In this document: positions 1-8,471 of the stretch, one piece after another | How the letters are laid out: each line of letters opens with the position of its first letter | Numbering within the stretch: position 1 is the stretch's first letter | NCBI GenBank assembly: GCA_019057475.1 | Contig: DXJO01000018.1 | Coordinates: 1 to 64,000, forward strand | From: Candidatus Thorarchaeota archaeon | GTDB taxonomy: Archaea; Asgardarchaeota; Thorarchaeia; Thorarchaeales; Thorarchaeaceae | Reading direction: 5' to 3' | Length of the DNA stretch: 64,000 bases | Position numbers and translations under genes: made by a program | Notes under the pieces: model-generated | Told to the model about the DNA's origin: nothing | Databases searched by the model: none | What the model saw: the letters and a program-made list of their open reading frames with translations, nothing else

Positions 1-1
1 G

Positions 2-244
2 CGACTTGCCGAAGAAAGAACTGACGACTTGGAAGCAAGAATATCGAGCTTGGAGAATTTGATACGTGACGTGGCTAACGGCAAGGTGCCAGTCGATGAC
101 TGGTTGAAGGTTGAAGTCTACAAAGAACCACCGATGAAAGAACAAGAGCGAGTCCTGAGAGAACTGGAAGAACAGATTGAAGAGAAGGAGAAAGCCTTGA
201 GACCCAAAGGCAAGAAGAGGCGAAGGAAGAAGGAGGATAAGTAG
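2..244 (+). CDS. C-terminal part of a coiled-coil protein (cut by window edge)
   Basis: The frame is open to the left edge, so only the last 81 residues are visible and the real start lies outside the window; a TTG at 29 is possible but has no clear ribosome-binding site. The visible part is highly charged, with a probable coiled coil (EEQIEEKEKALRP) and a Lys/Arg-rich tail. It ends just before the ParB-like gene, whose ribosome-binding site (AAGGAGGAT) lies in its last codons, so the two are probably co-transcribed. No family recognised. Confidence 0.6.
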   Translation, partial: RLAEERTDDLEARISSLENLIRDVANGKVPVDDWLKVEVYKEPPMKEQERVLRELEEQIEEKEKALRPKGKKRRRKKEDK

Positions 245-1330
245 ATGACGAGAGTTGAGAACTGGTCTCTTGTTGACTTGACTGACACAGAACCAAATCG
301 AGATATGGGGGATTTGACGGCACTCAAGAACAGCATTGCGAAGGTGGGTCTGATATGCCCACTGGCAATAGATAATGATGGAAAACTATTAGCAGGACGG
401 AGACGATATCATGCACTTGTGGAGCTTGGATGGAAAGAGGCACCGTGCGTGGTCTTTCCTGCTGGGGATGAAGTGTTATCGCTCCGAGTTACGATAGATG
501 AGAACTTCAAGCAGAAACCTCTTTTGCACCCAGAGAGAGCCGCCTTTATCAAACAGTTCCACGATACGATGTGTAAACGTTATGGGCAACAACCAAGAGG
601 TAAACATCGCTCATCCTCAACAAACTTTGCCAATGATGGTTGGTCGCACGACATGACTGCAACGGAACTTGGTGTGTCACGGCGGTCAGTCGGTTATGCA
701 CTTAAAATCGCTGAATATGTCGAGAACAATCCCGAAGCGTTTGATTTCAAAGGTAGTGAAATTCTCAAGTCGATAGATAGAGAGAGAAGAGAGAGACAAG
801 ACGCTCAGGCTTGGAAGAGTCTTGTCAAGACTATTCTTGAGGAAGAGAAAGCAGACCAAGAGGAAAAGGATGCCATCAAGAAAGCTTCAGAACAGAGTTT
901 AGAGGATATTGAGAAGAGGCGCACTGAGCTTGAAGAGAGTTTAGAATGGACCAAGAGAGCACCTCTCATAGAAATCAGGAAACTCAACATTAAGGGGTTG
1001 AATGTTGCACTCTCCAATTTATTCACCCTCATAGAAGATGCACTGCAACGGACTCACATTCAGATTGCATCTTTTATGGTTCTCAGAATGGTCAGGCGGA
1101 ATCTTAAGAAACGCTCGCACTATCCCACGTCTGTGTCACTCAAGACACTCACCAAGACAGCATGCAAGATGATTCTCAAGGAGAACAAGAGTATTGTATT
1201 TGAAGAGGACAGCAATAGCGTCTACAGATTGGTCGAGGCTGCCCTGAAAGCACTGGCCGATGTCAGCATAGAGGATGAGACCGTGTTAATATCAGAGCGT
1301 ATATACAGAGTTGAGCGATTGAAGAAATGA
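245..1330 (+). CDS. ParB/Spo0J-like nuclease-domain protein with helix-turn-helix
   Basis: 361 aa. Residues about 20-80 match the ParB N-terminal domain: a helix of the type LKNSIAKVGLICPL, then a GKLLAGRRRYHAL segment, the conserved box of this superfamily. Residues about 138-156 look like a helix-turn-helix (TATELGVSRRSVGYAL). A charged coiled coil follows at about 195-240, with a basic C-terminal domain. Chromosomal ParB proteins centre plasmid or chromosome partition; standalone versions on mobile elements act in partition, regulation or as nucleases. No ParA is visible, so partition is not proven. The ATG follows a good AAGGAGGAT site. It heads the replication region of the element. Family assignment is firm, exact role is inferred. 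Confidence 0.8.
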   Translation: MTRVENWSLVDLTDTEPNRDMGDLTALKNSIAKVGLICPLAIDNDGKLLAGRRRYHALVELGWKEAPCVVFPAGDEVLSLRVTIDENFKQKPLLHPERAAFIKQFHDTMCKRYGQQPRGKHRSSSTNFANDGWSHDMTATELGVSRRSVGYALKIAEYVENNPEAFDFKGSEILKSIDRERRERQDAQAWKSLVKTILEEEKADQEEKDAIKKASEQSLEDIEKRRTELEESLEWTKRAPLIEIRKLNIKGLNVALSNLFTLIEDALQRTHIQIASFMVLRMVRRNLKKRSHYPTSVSLKTLTKTACKMILKENKSIVFEEDSNSVYRLVEAALKALADVSIEDETVLISERIYRVERLKK

Positions 1331-1820
1331 TCTGCATATACACGAATGATAATTCGGTAAAGTTTGCCAATGATGGACACAACTCTTATTCAGTAAGATC
1401 CATTAGACCTCAGTGAGTTGTGTCGCAAGACAAGACCTGAAAAACCGTTCAAATCTTGAACAGTTTTGGAAGCAGGAGAACGAATCGATTTAACCTTGGT
1501 AATTGTTACCGAGGTTCACCGCTCATCGCGCAAATCGCCCAATGATGGATGGCCGCAATCCAAAGAAAAACTCAGGCAATTTGCCTCAGTTATTGCCTGC
1601 ATATGCACCGGCCCCCGTGCATATGAATTGGAGAGAGAAAAACACCAGCGCAAACTCTCATAAGGGTGGGGGACACAGTGTCATCATATCGAAGTAGACC
1701 TTCGACCTTTGTTTTGAGTTCTCTGAACTTGTTGTGTTTTTAGTAGGTCGCTCTCCTGAGTGGTCGAAGTCAGTGTTGTGGTAGAGGGCACTTTAGGTAT
1801 CAGGAGAAATTAGATGAACA
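1331..1820. other. Intergenic region with repeats of a ParB-gene segment
   Basis: No convincing gene. It holds a second copy of TTTGCCAATGATGG (1363-1376), which also occurs inside the ParB-like gene at 626-639, and a diverged copy at 1537-1548 whose flanks (CGCTCATC before, TGG.CGCA after) also resemble the ParB gene. At 1447-1461 there is a short perfect palindrome, GTTCAAATCTTGAAC-type. Either remnants of a duplicated parB fragment or DNA sites bound by the partition or replication proteins. Confidence 0.45.
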
Positions 1821-2057
1821 GTGGAAAACAGAAGAAGCGATTTGAGAAAGAGAAAAATTAGACTTATTCTCTTTGCAACCAGTCTTGACATTATCAACAG
1901 GCAGATAGAGCTGTTGGTATCCAAGTGTTATCCGAGCGCAATGGTATCATTGCCGTATCCGTGTGACCGTGGTGAGTTTGAAAATGGATACCGAGTGTAC
2001 CTTGATGTTTTGATTGACGGTGACACAGACCGCGAAGAGGAGGACGCCGACCTTTGA
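1821..2057 (+). CDS. Hypothetical 78-aa protein
   Basis: Starts at GTG (1821); a short alternative start at 1814 runs into a stop. The protein has a basic N-terminus, a hydrophobic stretch (LILFATSLDIIN) and an acidic end (DTDREEEDADL). Its stop TGA overlaps the TTG start of the next small zinc-ribbon gene, and the GAGGAGG within its last codons would serve that gene, so it is probably the first gene of the replication operon. No family recognised. Confidence 0.5.
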   Translation: MENRRSDLRKRKIRLILFATSLDIINRQIELLVSKCYPSAMVSLPYPCDRGEFENGYRVYLDVLIDGDTDREEEDADL

Positions 2058-2176
2058 CGTGTCCCATCTGTCAACGATTTCTGTGGGATAATACTAGATA
2101 TAGGTCTCAGAAGATATCGTGCCAGAACTGCGGCAGGGTTCCTTCCGACAAAGACAAGGAGGGAAAGGCAAAGTGA
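2054..2176 (+). CDS. 40-aa zinc-ribbon protein
   Basis: A TTG-started small gene. The 40 residues contain two CxxC knuckles, CPIC near the start and CQNC about 18 residues on, the pattern of a compact zinc ribbon; the tail is Lys-rich. A GAGGAGG site lies upstream in the end of the preceding gene. The stop TGA (2174-2176) overlaps the GTG start of the primase-helicase as GTGA. This tight coupling, and the preserved cysteines, support a real gene that may assist the replication protein or act as a small DNA-binding factor; function is inference. Confidence 0.65.
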   Translation: MTCPICQRFLWDNTRYRSQKISCQNCGRVPSDKDKEGKAK

Positions 2177-5100
2177 AACGGATGCGGATTCTTATAGATA
2201 TGGAAGATGATGCTTCCATTGGAGAGATCCTCAACCTTGGCGACGGACAAGCTAAGGAGATGTTTGCTAAAGGATGGGCAAGGTTCGCACGACCTGATGA
2301 GTTAGGTAAGACGAATCCAAAGAAGATAATGGAACTCTATGTCAACCGGAAGGAGAAATGCCTTGTCGAGACGGCAAGTGGTTGGAGATGGGAAGACAGA
2401 CCTATCACAGAGGAACTTATCGAAGAACACCTACGTGGTGATATCACCATTGGAGTGCCCGAACTCACAAAAGATGGACTCACCCGTTTCATTACGGTTG
2501 ACATTGACGGAGTGAATCATAACAAGAGAAGTGCAGAAACCGCTCTGGACAGACTACACGACATTGTGCAGTCGGCAAAGAAGTCTGATGCATTCAAAAA
2601 CGCCATCAGATTCATCTACACCGGCAACACCTATCATATGACATTCTACGTGGACAATCCAGTGCCACCCAGACTACTGAAGGAAGTATTCATCTACCCA
2701 CTCTTGCGATTGGCAGGTTTTGGGATTGATGGATACCATTGGGTATATGCCAAGGGTCAGAACAAAGGTAAGATACTAGGCGAAATTCTTCCACGGAAGA
2801 ACACCATTGACGCAGATGAGACGGGGTTCGCTGTGCGACTGCCCCTTGGTTGTTATGTGAGAGAAGGGAACCAACAGGGTAACTGGTCTCGGATATTATT
2901 TGACCAGACATTAGACGATGTGATACCCCTACGAATCGGCACGGAGTTGCTTAAGGCATTCAATGTTGCAGACATTGAAAGAGAGAAGCGAGAACACACA
3001 GCGAAACCGGATTGGATACAACCCAGCTCGAAAGTCCCACTTCCTGCCTGTGTCGAGACCCTGATACACCGCAAGAGTGTCCACGATGGAACTCACCAAA
3101 ACAACCTGGACTTAGTTCACGCGCTGATTGTGTGCGGTTACACAGAAGACGAGATATACAGTGTCTTCTCAGGAATGGCCGGATACGATTACGCGGTGAC
3201 AAAGTTTCAGCGGGCATACACTGTCAAACGAATCCGAAAGGGCGTCTTGCCTGCTAACTGTTACCAGTGCAAGACCTACTGTAACGACCTACACGGCCTT
3301 GAATGTGTTGACTCTGACTGCCCACATGCGCCAGTGCGATTTGAAAAAAGTATATCCCCCACGGGTAGGGACACGACTCACCCCCCTGAGAATATACGAG
3401 AAAATATCCCAGAAATAAGCTCTACGGCAAAAAATAGGTCAGCTAGTCCAGCGCACGATGGTCAGTATATAGTTTTAGGGGGCGAAGGTGTATCCCCACC
3501 CACAGGGGATATATATTTTGACGAGATGAATCTGGATGAAGTCTCTACGATTCTGGAAAAGACCATTGTTGAAGATGAGGTCAACAAACGGATTATCTTC
3601 TGTGCAGGCATTCTGAACTTCACCGAAGACGATCAGATGAATATAGGTCTGAGTTCAGGGAGTTCAACAGGAAAGACCTACATCTGTCTGGAGATTGCTA
3701 AACTCTTCCCACAAGAGAATGTGCATGATTTGAGTTATGCAAGTCCGAAGGCGTTCTATCATGCTATGGGGCAGTTGGTCATAGATGATGGAAAGACGAC
3801 TCCATTGCTTTCATTGAATGAGTATGTCCGTAAGGCCATTGATAGATGGGAGAAACTGAATCCCAAACCTGAGAAGGGGATTAACCCGTGGAAGGCGGAA
3901 CGGTCAAGGGAGCGTTCAATTCTGACAACGGAGTGGAACAGAATCCCGAAGGTCTGGTGTATTGACCTGCACCAGAAAATGATTATCTTCCTGGACCAAC
4001 CTGATGATGCACTGTTGCAGCGGTTGCGTCCGTTACTCAGTCACGATAAGAAACAACTACGTTACGAGATAACTGACAAGAGTTCAGGTGGGCAACTCAG
4101 GACTAAGAACGTCATTATAATTGGGTATCCTTCAGTCTGGTTTCTCACTACGCGATTCTCACCAGACGAACAGGAGAGAACCCGATTGTTGTTATTGAGT
4201 CCAGAGATTACCCAACCGAAGCTTGTAAAAAGTATTGATATGTTGGGCTTGCGACTCAGTGACCGAGGAAGGTTTGACCAAGAGATTGAGAAAGACCCTG
4301 CCCGTATACAACTCAAGAAGAGAATTGAGGCGATAAAGAAAGCAGACATCAAACAGATTCTCATTGACGAAAAACAGATGGCGAGTCTTATAGACACTTT
4401 CAAGGCGAAGCATGGAGACGGAGAGAAGTCCGTTCTTGCACCACGACATCAGCGTGACTTCCCGCGTCTTATTGCAATCATCAAGGCCAATGCTTTGTTG
4501 AACCTGTTTAACCGTAAGCGCAACAGCGATGATATCTGGGTCAATCAGTCTGATATTGATGCAGGACAAGAACTCTATGACAAGATAGCGGTCTCTAACG
4601 AGTTGGGTCTTCCCCCGATAATGTATGAGGTGTATACGGAGATTATTGAACCGTATTTTTACAGGAATGAAGGAATCCGTAAAGAAGAACTAACACGGCA
4701 ATACTACCAACGGTATAAGGAGCGCCTTGGTGGTAAGCGGCTAGATGAGATGTTGGACTTCCTGTATGATGTGGGTCTGACTCAGAAGATACCCGACACA
4801 TTGGACAGACGACGATGGATGTTATGGCCGCAGGACAAAGAACTACCACTGCCAGCGTCAGAGGGTGCGGAGGCAATTGCTGCAAAAGACACCGCTAAGA
4901 AGAAGAAGCTACACGACCCAGATACACCACCGCTCCCTGAACCAGAAGATGACCCTGAACCAGAGATAGACTTCACTCTCAAAAAACTGAAGACCCTCTT
5001 CCTTGAAGCTGGAGGATTGGATAGGGGTGTCAAACACACCGCGCAAAATGCAGACCTGTTAGCCAAGGGGTTTGATGCAGGTTATTGTTGGGAGAATCAA

Positions 5101-5412
5101 CAGGTTGGTATGTGGTGGTTGAAACCAAAGGCACTCAATGAGATAACAGAGGCCAAGAAGAAGACCGATTCACAGAAGAGAGAGGAAAAGAAACCAAAGA
5201 CTAAAACCTCTGATATAATACCTGACCTAATTCTTGCATTGCTTGGGAGACGAAGTTGGACTGAAAAGGAACTCAAGGAGCGGTTTCGTGAGGGTGGCAG
5301 TGACTTAGAAGGCTGGGAAGAGGCGTTTGCAAAGGCGATAAGTGACCCTAGAGTGAAACATAAGGATGGGTACTATGGATTCAGACTGAAGAAGAAAGGA
5401 GGTGCCGCCTAA
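2173..5412 (+). CDS. Primase-helicase replication protein (archaeo-eukaryotic primase fold plus AAA-type ATPase)
   Basis: 1079 aa. I prefer the GTG at 2173, overlapping the stop of the zinc-ribbon gene and preceded by AAGGAGGG, over the GTG at 2119. Residues about 90-260 resemble an archaeo-eukaryotic primase: VDIDG (about 110) supplies the metal-binding Asp pair, and YTGNTYHMTFYVDNP (about 150) matches the conserved s-G-x-x-H motif. A zinc-binding cluster (CYQCKTYC...CVDSDCPH) lies at about 363-388. The ATPase half has Walker A GSSTGKT (about 496), Walker B IIFLDQPD (about 603) and an Arg-containing segment SPDEQERTR (about 665). A Pro/Glu linker (about 912-935) leads to C-terminal helical domains. 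Such proteins start replication of archaeal plasmids and viruses. It identifies the region as an extrachromosomal-type replicon. Confidence 0.85.
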   Translation: MKRMRILIDMEDDASIGEILNLGDGQAKEMFAKGWARFARPDELGKTNPKKIMELYVNRKEKCLVETASGWRWEDRPITEELIEEHLRGDITIGVPELTKDGLTRFITVDIDGVNHNKRSAETALDRLHDIVQSAKKSDAFKNAIRFIYTGNTYHMTFYVDNPVPPRLLKEVFIYPLLRLAGFGIDGYHWVYAKGQNKGKILGEILPRKNTIDADETGFAVRLPLGCYVREGNQQGNWSRILFDQTLDDVIPLRIGTELLKAFNVADIEREKREHTAKPDWIQPSSKVPLPACVETLIHRKSVHDGTHQNNLDLVHALIVCGYTEDEIYSVFSGMAGYDYAVTKFQRAYTVKRIRKGVLPANCYQCKTYCNDLHGLECVDSDCPHAPVRFEKSISPTGRDTTHPPENIRENIPEISSTAKNRSASPAHDGQYIVLGGEGVSPPTGDIYFDEMNLDEVSTILEKTIVEDEVNKRIIFCAGILNFTEDDQMNIGLSSGSSTGKTYICLEIAKLFPQENVHDLSYASPKAFYHAMGQLVIDDGKTTPLLSLNEYVRKAIDRWEKLNPKPEKGINPWKAERSRERSILTTEWNRIPKVWCIDLHQKMIIFLDQPDDALLQRLRPLLSHDKKQLRYEITDKSSGGQLRTKNVIIIGYPSVWFLTTRFSPDEQERTRLLLLSPEITQPKLVKSIDMLGLRLSDRGRFDQEIEKDPARIQLKKRIEAIKKADIKQILIDEKQMASLIDTFKAKHGDGEKSVLAPRHQRDFPRLIAIIKANALLNLFNRKRNSDDIWVNQSDIDAGQELYDKIAVSNELGLPPIMYEVYTEIIEPYFYRNEGIRKEELTRQYYQRYKERLGGKRLDEMLDFLYDVGLTQKIPDTLDRRRWMLWPQDKELPLPASEGAEAIAAKDTAKKKKLHDPDTPPLPEPEDDPEPEIDFTLKKLKTLFLEAGGLDRGVKHTAQNADLLAKGFDAGYCWENQQVGMWWLKPKALNEITEAKKKTDSQKREEKKPKTKTSDIIPDLILALLGRRSWTEKELKERFREGGSDLEGWEEAFAKAISDPRVKHKDGYYGFRLKKKGGAA

Positions 5413-5885
5413 TGCCGGTCAACGTCCAAGGCACCTCATACGGTTGCGTTGTCCACAGAAGAGTTTCGCGTGCACCTGACGGATATGTGAACTCAGGAAC
5501 TCAGTTACGATACACAGGACTATGGTATCGGACTCTGTGTAACCAGTGGTTGCCAAGCTGGTGCTATCCAGTGGTTGAGAACAAAGAGGTCACTTGTTGC
5601 AATTGCTCTAAGAAACTCAGACGTATTGCAGAGGCCAAGGCCGCAGTCGAGGCACACGTCGAAGGGATACCTATGAACCTCCTGAACAAAGTCTTTGATA
5701 CTGTGCATCGCGTTGTGCGACATTGGATATTCGCGAGTGACTTCACCTTTGAGACTACGTGCGGGAGATTTCTGAAACTCGGTGATGCGTGGAAGACACC
5801 TATCGTGACGGACAGATCCGTGACGTGTTATCATTGCCTGCGAGTTCTGGAAGCACGAAAACGAAAAGGAGTGAGTTCAAAGTGA
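5412..5885 (+). CDS. Tandem CxxC zinc-binding protein
   Basis: 157 aa; the ATG overlaps the primase stop (TAATG). It contains two copies of one module: a Cys, about ten residues around an aromatic, then V-T-C-x-x-C and a basic-leucine end. Copy 1 ends VTCCNCSKKL (about 60), copy 2 ends VTCYHCLRVL (about 144). The 6154 gene carries a third copy. The arrangement suggests two small zinc fingers that bind nucleic acid or protein. It sits in a coupled operon with the primase and an RHH protein. No named family recognised. Confidence 0.7.
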   Translation: MPVNVQGTSYGCVVHRRVSRAPDGYVNSGTQLRYTGLWYRTLCNQWLPSWCYPVVENKEVTCCNCSKKLRRIAEAKAAVEAHVEGIPMNLLNKVFDTVHRVVRHWIFASDFTFETTCGRFLKLGDAWKTPIVTDRSVTCYHCLRVLEARKRKGVSSK

Positions 5886-6157
5886 TATCATTCTGTTTGC
5901 AGTTGACGGAAAAAGGTCATGCCTACTTACATTCTGTCAAACGGGAGTTTGGTCTTTCGATGGGCAGTCAGCTGAGACTGCTTCTCCGAAATGAAATGCT
6001 GGGAATCAATTCAGGTGGTTCGTCATTGTCGGGACCAATGGATACACGGAATAATAGAAGACCTGTGCGTGGTGGTCCGAGTTCTGCAGGACAGGCGGCA
6101 GTAGTCGCTGAGCTAAGTCGCGTCTTTGAGAAACGCCGCAGGAGGAAACTGAAATGA
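5882..6157 (+). CDS. Ribbon-helix-helix-like DNA-binding protein
   Basis: 91 aa from a GTG at 5882 that overlaps the previous stop (GTGA) and follows AAAGGAG; a longer ATG start at 5789 lies deep in the previous gene. The N-terminus reads as a beta strand then helices (ISFCLQLTEKGHAYLHSVKREFG, then SMGSQLRLLLRNEM), fitting an RHH fold. The C-terminal stretch GPSSAGQAAVVAEL followed by a basic helix matches the tail of the minus-strand RHH gene at 10605-10922 and the fragment at 9807-10016, so the region has a paralogous family. Probably the operon repressor or copy-number regulator (inference). Confidence 0.65.
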   Translation: MISFCLQLTEKGHAYLHSVKREFGLSMGSQLRLLLRNEMLGINSGGSSLSGPMDTRNNRRPVRGGPSSAGQAAVVAELSRVFEKRRRRKLK

Positions 6158-6426
6158 AAGCACTGATTGAAGAGCGGGATAGGCTGAGAGCGGAGTGGTT
6201 CGTGCACAGATTCACACCATCGGTTTTTGAAGATAGACCAAATGTAGTGTCAACGAGAAAGAAATCAAAAACGCACAGGGTCTTTGCATCTATGCTCTGG
6301 GTTGAGAGCAATAGAATATGGTTGACGGCGTGCGGCGTCTGGGTTCAGAAGAAGAACGGCTACGTGATCACTGAGGAACAGGTGTCGTGTCGAAAGTGCC
6401 TGAAGCGACTGGGGGTGAAAGTATGA
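6154..6426 (+). CDS. Small CxxC zinc-binding protein
   Basis: 90 aa, ATG overlapping the RHH stop (ATGA). The C-terminal half repeats the module of the 5412 gene: WLTACGVWVQKKNGYV, a short spacer, then VSCRKCLKRL. The N-terminal half is basic and unrecognised. Part of the same coupled operon. Confidence 0.6.
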   Translation: MKALIEERDRLRAEWFVHRFTPSVFEDRPNVVSTRKKSKTHRVFASMLWVESNRIWLTACGVWVQKKNGYVITEEQVSCRKCLKRLGVKV

Positions 6427-6461
6427 GTAAAAAGAGAGAGAGAAGATATGGAGGGTTCTAA
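6423..6461 (+). CDS. Possible 12-residue micro-ORF
   Basis: ATG overlaps the preceding stop (ATGA) and the TAA abuts the ATG of the next gene, giving MSKKRERRYGGF. The next gene's ribosome-binding site (GGAGGG) lies inside it. It may only be a coupling device that keeps ribosomes moving through the operon rather than a functional peptide. Confidence 0.25.
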   Translation: MSKKRERRYGGF

Positions 6462-7088
6462 ATGAGTTTACGACCTAGAAAAATCTCTAGCGAAAAAGTT
6501 CGAGGTGTCTTCAGTGCAGCCGCCGCTCGACTGAAGAAGAGAAAATGTCAAGCCGCAGAATTGAAGAAGAAAGTCCTTGAGGGTCAACTTGCGCAAGCCC
6601 TTTCCAAGGCTCAGAAAACCGCAGGTGGGATTTCGAGTAGTGGTGTCTCACTTCTGAAAACTCTGAGAGAGAGAGGACACGATGGAGGGAAGGGAGAAAC
6701 ACCAGAAGCACCATCTGGCGGCGACACCCCCACTCCAAAGAAACCACTCGGTAAGAAACCTGTTTCGCGGCATCCTGTGATTCACATGACGAAGAAAGAA
6801 GACATCGAGCCAAGGGGGAAGCGATTAACAGCGGCAGACAAACGTGCAAGAAATGCATTTCTCTTACACTTCCAAAGCGCAGAACGCAGGGAGTGGGGTC
6901 TCACCTATGAAGTTCTGCGGTTTCGCAGGGCACTCATAAAAATGTGGTTTGAGTTTCAACAGAAGTTGCAGTCAAAAGGAGAACTATCTCCAGCAGACAC
7001 TCTGTTATACGAAGTGGTGATGGAGCTGATGATATTTCATTATGGATCATATACTAAGATACCAACTAAGGAGGAGTTAACAAAATGA
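6462..7088 (+). CDS. Hypothetical basic protein, 208 aa
   Basis: Start ATG follows TGGAGGG. The N-terminal 60 residues are Lys/Arg/Ala-rich helix, followed by a flexible Gly/Pro/Thr linker (about 75-95) and a helical C-terminal domain with aromatic residues (about 120-208). This could be a nucleic-acid-binding or structural protein of the element. Its stop overlaps the start of the next gene (ATGA). No family recognised. Confidence 0.55.
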   Translation: MSLRPRKISSEKVRGVFSAAAARLKKRKCQAAELKKKVLEGQLAQALSKAQKTAGGISSSGVSLLKTLRERGHDGGKGETPEAPSGGDTPTPKKPLGKKPVSRHPVIHMTKKEDIEPRGKRLTAADKRARNAFLLHFQSAERREWGLTYEVLRFRRALIKMWFEFQQKLQSKGELSPADTLLYEVVMELMIFHYGSYTKIPTKEELTK

Positions 7089-7270
7089 GTTTGACACCAG
7101 AGAGAAAGAAACACGTTGGCTTAAAAGACACAAGACAAGATACCAAACTGAGCAAGAAGAAAACGTTAGTGTCAACCGTTGCACGAAAGATAGCAATGGG
7201 GATACCCCTAAATGATCGCGAGAGGACAATGCTACAGGTCATGGCTACACTCAATGAGGAGGGCGAGTAG
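7085..7270 (+). CDS. Hypothetical 61-aa basic protein
   Basis: ATG overlaps the previous stop (ATGA) after GGAGGAG. Basic N-terminus, a short amphipathic C-terminal helix (LNDRERTMLQVMATLNEEGE). Small size and coupling are typical of plasmid or viral accessory genes. No family recognised. Confidence 0.5.
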   Translation: MSLTPERKKHVGLKDTRQDTKLSKKKTLVSTVARKIAMGIPLNDRERTMLQVMATLNEEGE

Positions 7271-7271
7271 G

Positions 7272-7649
7272 ATGGGCGCAGAGTCAATTCTAATATGGCA
7301 CTTACCCACGCCCCTTAACCATTCTTACACCCTTTATCACGCGATGATGATGCCCTTTAAGGGTCATGCCCATACATTTGCCCAAACTAGCGCCCATTGT
7401 CACGCCCACACACATATGCACATACACACAAAATGGTTAGACGATTGGGCACGGCCTTTTCCTATGAGTTTGGGAGGCTCTCAGGACAACAGAACTAACA
7501 ATGTTAGTCTAAGGGGTAGCACAATACTAGAGGCATTGTCGAAGGCTTCTAGGATACCTTATGAATTTTACATCTCTATCGGTTCTTCTGGTGTAAAACT
7601 CTTACAGTCATTTTATGACAACGCTGTAAACATAGAGGAGGTGAAATAG
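7272..7649 (+). CDS. Hypothetical protein with a His-rich segment
   Basis: From the ATG at 7272, which follows GAGGAGGGCGAG, the frame gives 125 aa. Residues about 32-53 hold eight histidines, mostly at alternate positions (AHCHAHTHMHIHT), a pattern that could bind metal. An internal ATG at 7464 would give only the C-terminal 61 residues (MSLGGSQDNR...). The DNA over the His-rich part is C-rich with repeated GCCCA, so the longer reading may be a false extension. Low certainty on the start; some coding is likely because the operon layout continues. Confidence 0.4.
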   Translation: MGAESILIWHLPTPLNHSYTLYHAMMMPFKGHAHTFAQTSAHCHAHTHMHIHTKWLDDWARPFPMSLGGSQDNRTNNVSLRGSTILEALSKASRIPYEFYISIGSSGVKLLQSFYDNAVNIEEVK

Positions 7650-7654
7650 TAAAC

Positions 7655-8437
7655 ATGGATGACTACAAAAAGCAACATGACCCAGATTGGCCCTACACAC
7701 GGCAGTTTGAGCGGAAGCAAATATTCCAGTTTCGTGGTATGAATCTGAAGGCTTTCAGAATGTGTCAGCGAGTTATCGAGGGTGGCCTTGATGCTTTGTT
7801 GATGCACGCAGAGAAGCATCTCGACTCGACCCCCGAGCGTCGCGGAATGAAATTTTTTGAGGCGTATTACAACGAGAGTCGGGACCAAACTGGTGCAGTG
7901 GAAGTATGCAATGATAGGCTCAGCCTAAATCTCAGTCGAAGAACTTGGCTGAGAAATCTGAAGCGGTTCAAAGAAAATATCATTGGCCTCGCGGCTGAAG
8001 ACCTTCTCTATGACGAACTCAAGTATGATGGCTACTGGAAAATCACAGGACGAGAAGTGCCAGACTTAGCTCTGGAATGTGGCGTGGACACACGAAAAAA
8101 GGATGTGTTTCAATATCCTCGAATTGTTGAGGTCAAGTGCCGCGACTTCGACGAAAAACACAGTGTCCAGTGGTGGCTCGAACATAAGATGCGTTACGCA
8201 CCTCCGTTTCTCTCGCGAGGAATTGAGCTTGTTTTAATCTTGGTGTTCTACACTCAGGGGTCTCTCATCAGGGAAGAATGGCTCATCTTGAACCCGTCAG
8301 CTCAACCAACGACAAGCGAAGGCTGGGCCTCAGCAGGTGAGTTGATAGAGCGGCTTCCCAAGTTCATCGAGAGAGAGGAAGGCAAGTGGGCGGTAGATGG
8401 ATTGTTCGGACTGGAAGCAAAAAAACACGAGTATTAG
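7655..8437 (+). CDS. Predicted PD-(D/E)XK-fold nuclease
   Basis: 260 aa; ATG preceded by GAGGAGGTG. The central part has the order expected of a PD-(D/E)XK nuclease: a helix with Glu (GLAAEDLLYDEL, about 113), a PDLALE segment (about 139) and a strand ending in IVEVKCRD (about 163), then long strands. The fold is shared by Holliday-junction resolvases, restriction enzymes and viral exonucleases, and resolvases are common in replication modules, but sub-family cannot be told. It is the last gene before a strong terminator. Confidence 0.55.
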   Translation: MDDYKKQHDPDWPYTRQFERKQIFQFRGMNLKAFRMCQRVIEGGLDALLMHAEKHLDSTPERRGMKFFEAYYNESRDQTGAVEVCNDRLSLNLSRRTWLRNLKRFKENIIGLAAEDLLYDELKYDGYWKITGREVPDLALECGVDTRKKDVFQYPRIVEVKCRDFDEKHSVQWWLEHKMRYAPPFLSRGIELVLILVFYTQGSLIREEWLILNPSAQPTTSEGWASAGELIERLPKFIEREEGKWAVDGLFGLEAKKHEY

Positions 8438-8440
8438 TCA

Positions 8441-8471
8441 GGCCGGTTAGACTGGCCGCCTTCTTTTTTTT
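8441..8471 (+). terminator. Hairpin and T-tract terminator
   Basis: GGCCGG-TTAGA-CTGGCC (8441-8457, one G-T pair) followed a few bases later by a run of T with one C (8461-8471). It lies directly after the stop of the nuclease gene and would end the replication operon. Confidence 0.7.

Noticed and set aside
1466-1697. Two overlapping small plus-strand frames after the ParB gene
   Set aside because: No ribosome site; similarity to ParB (HRSS..PNDGW) comes from a copied DNA segment, not a separate gene.
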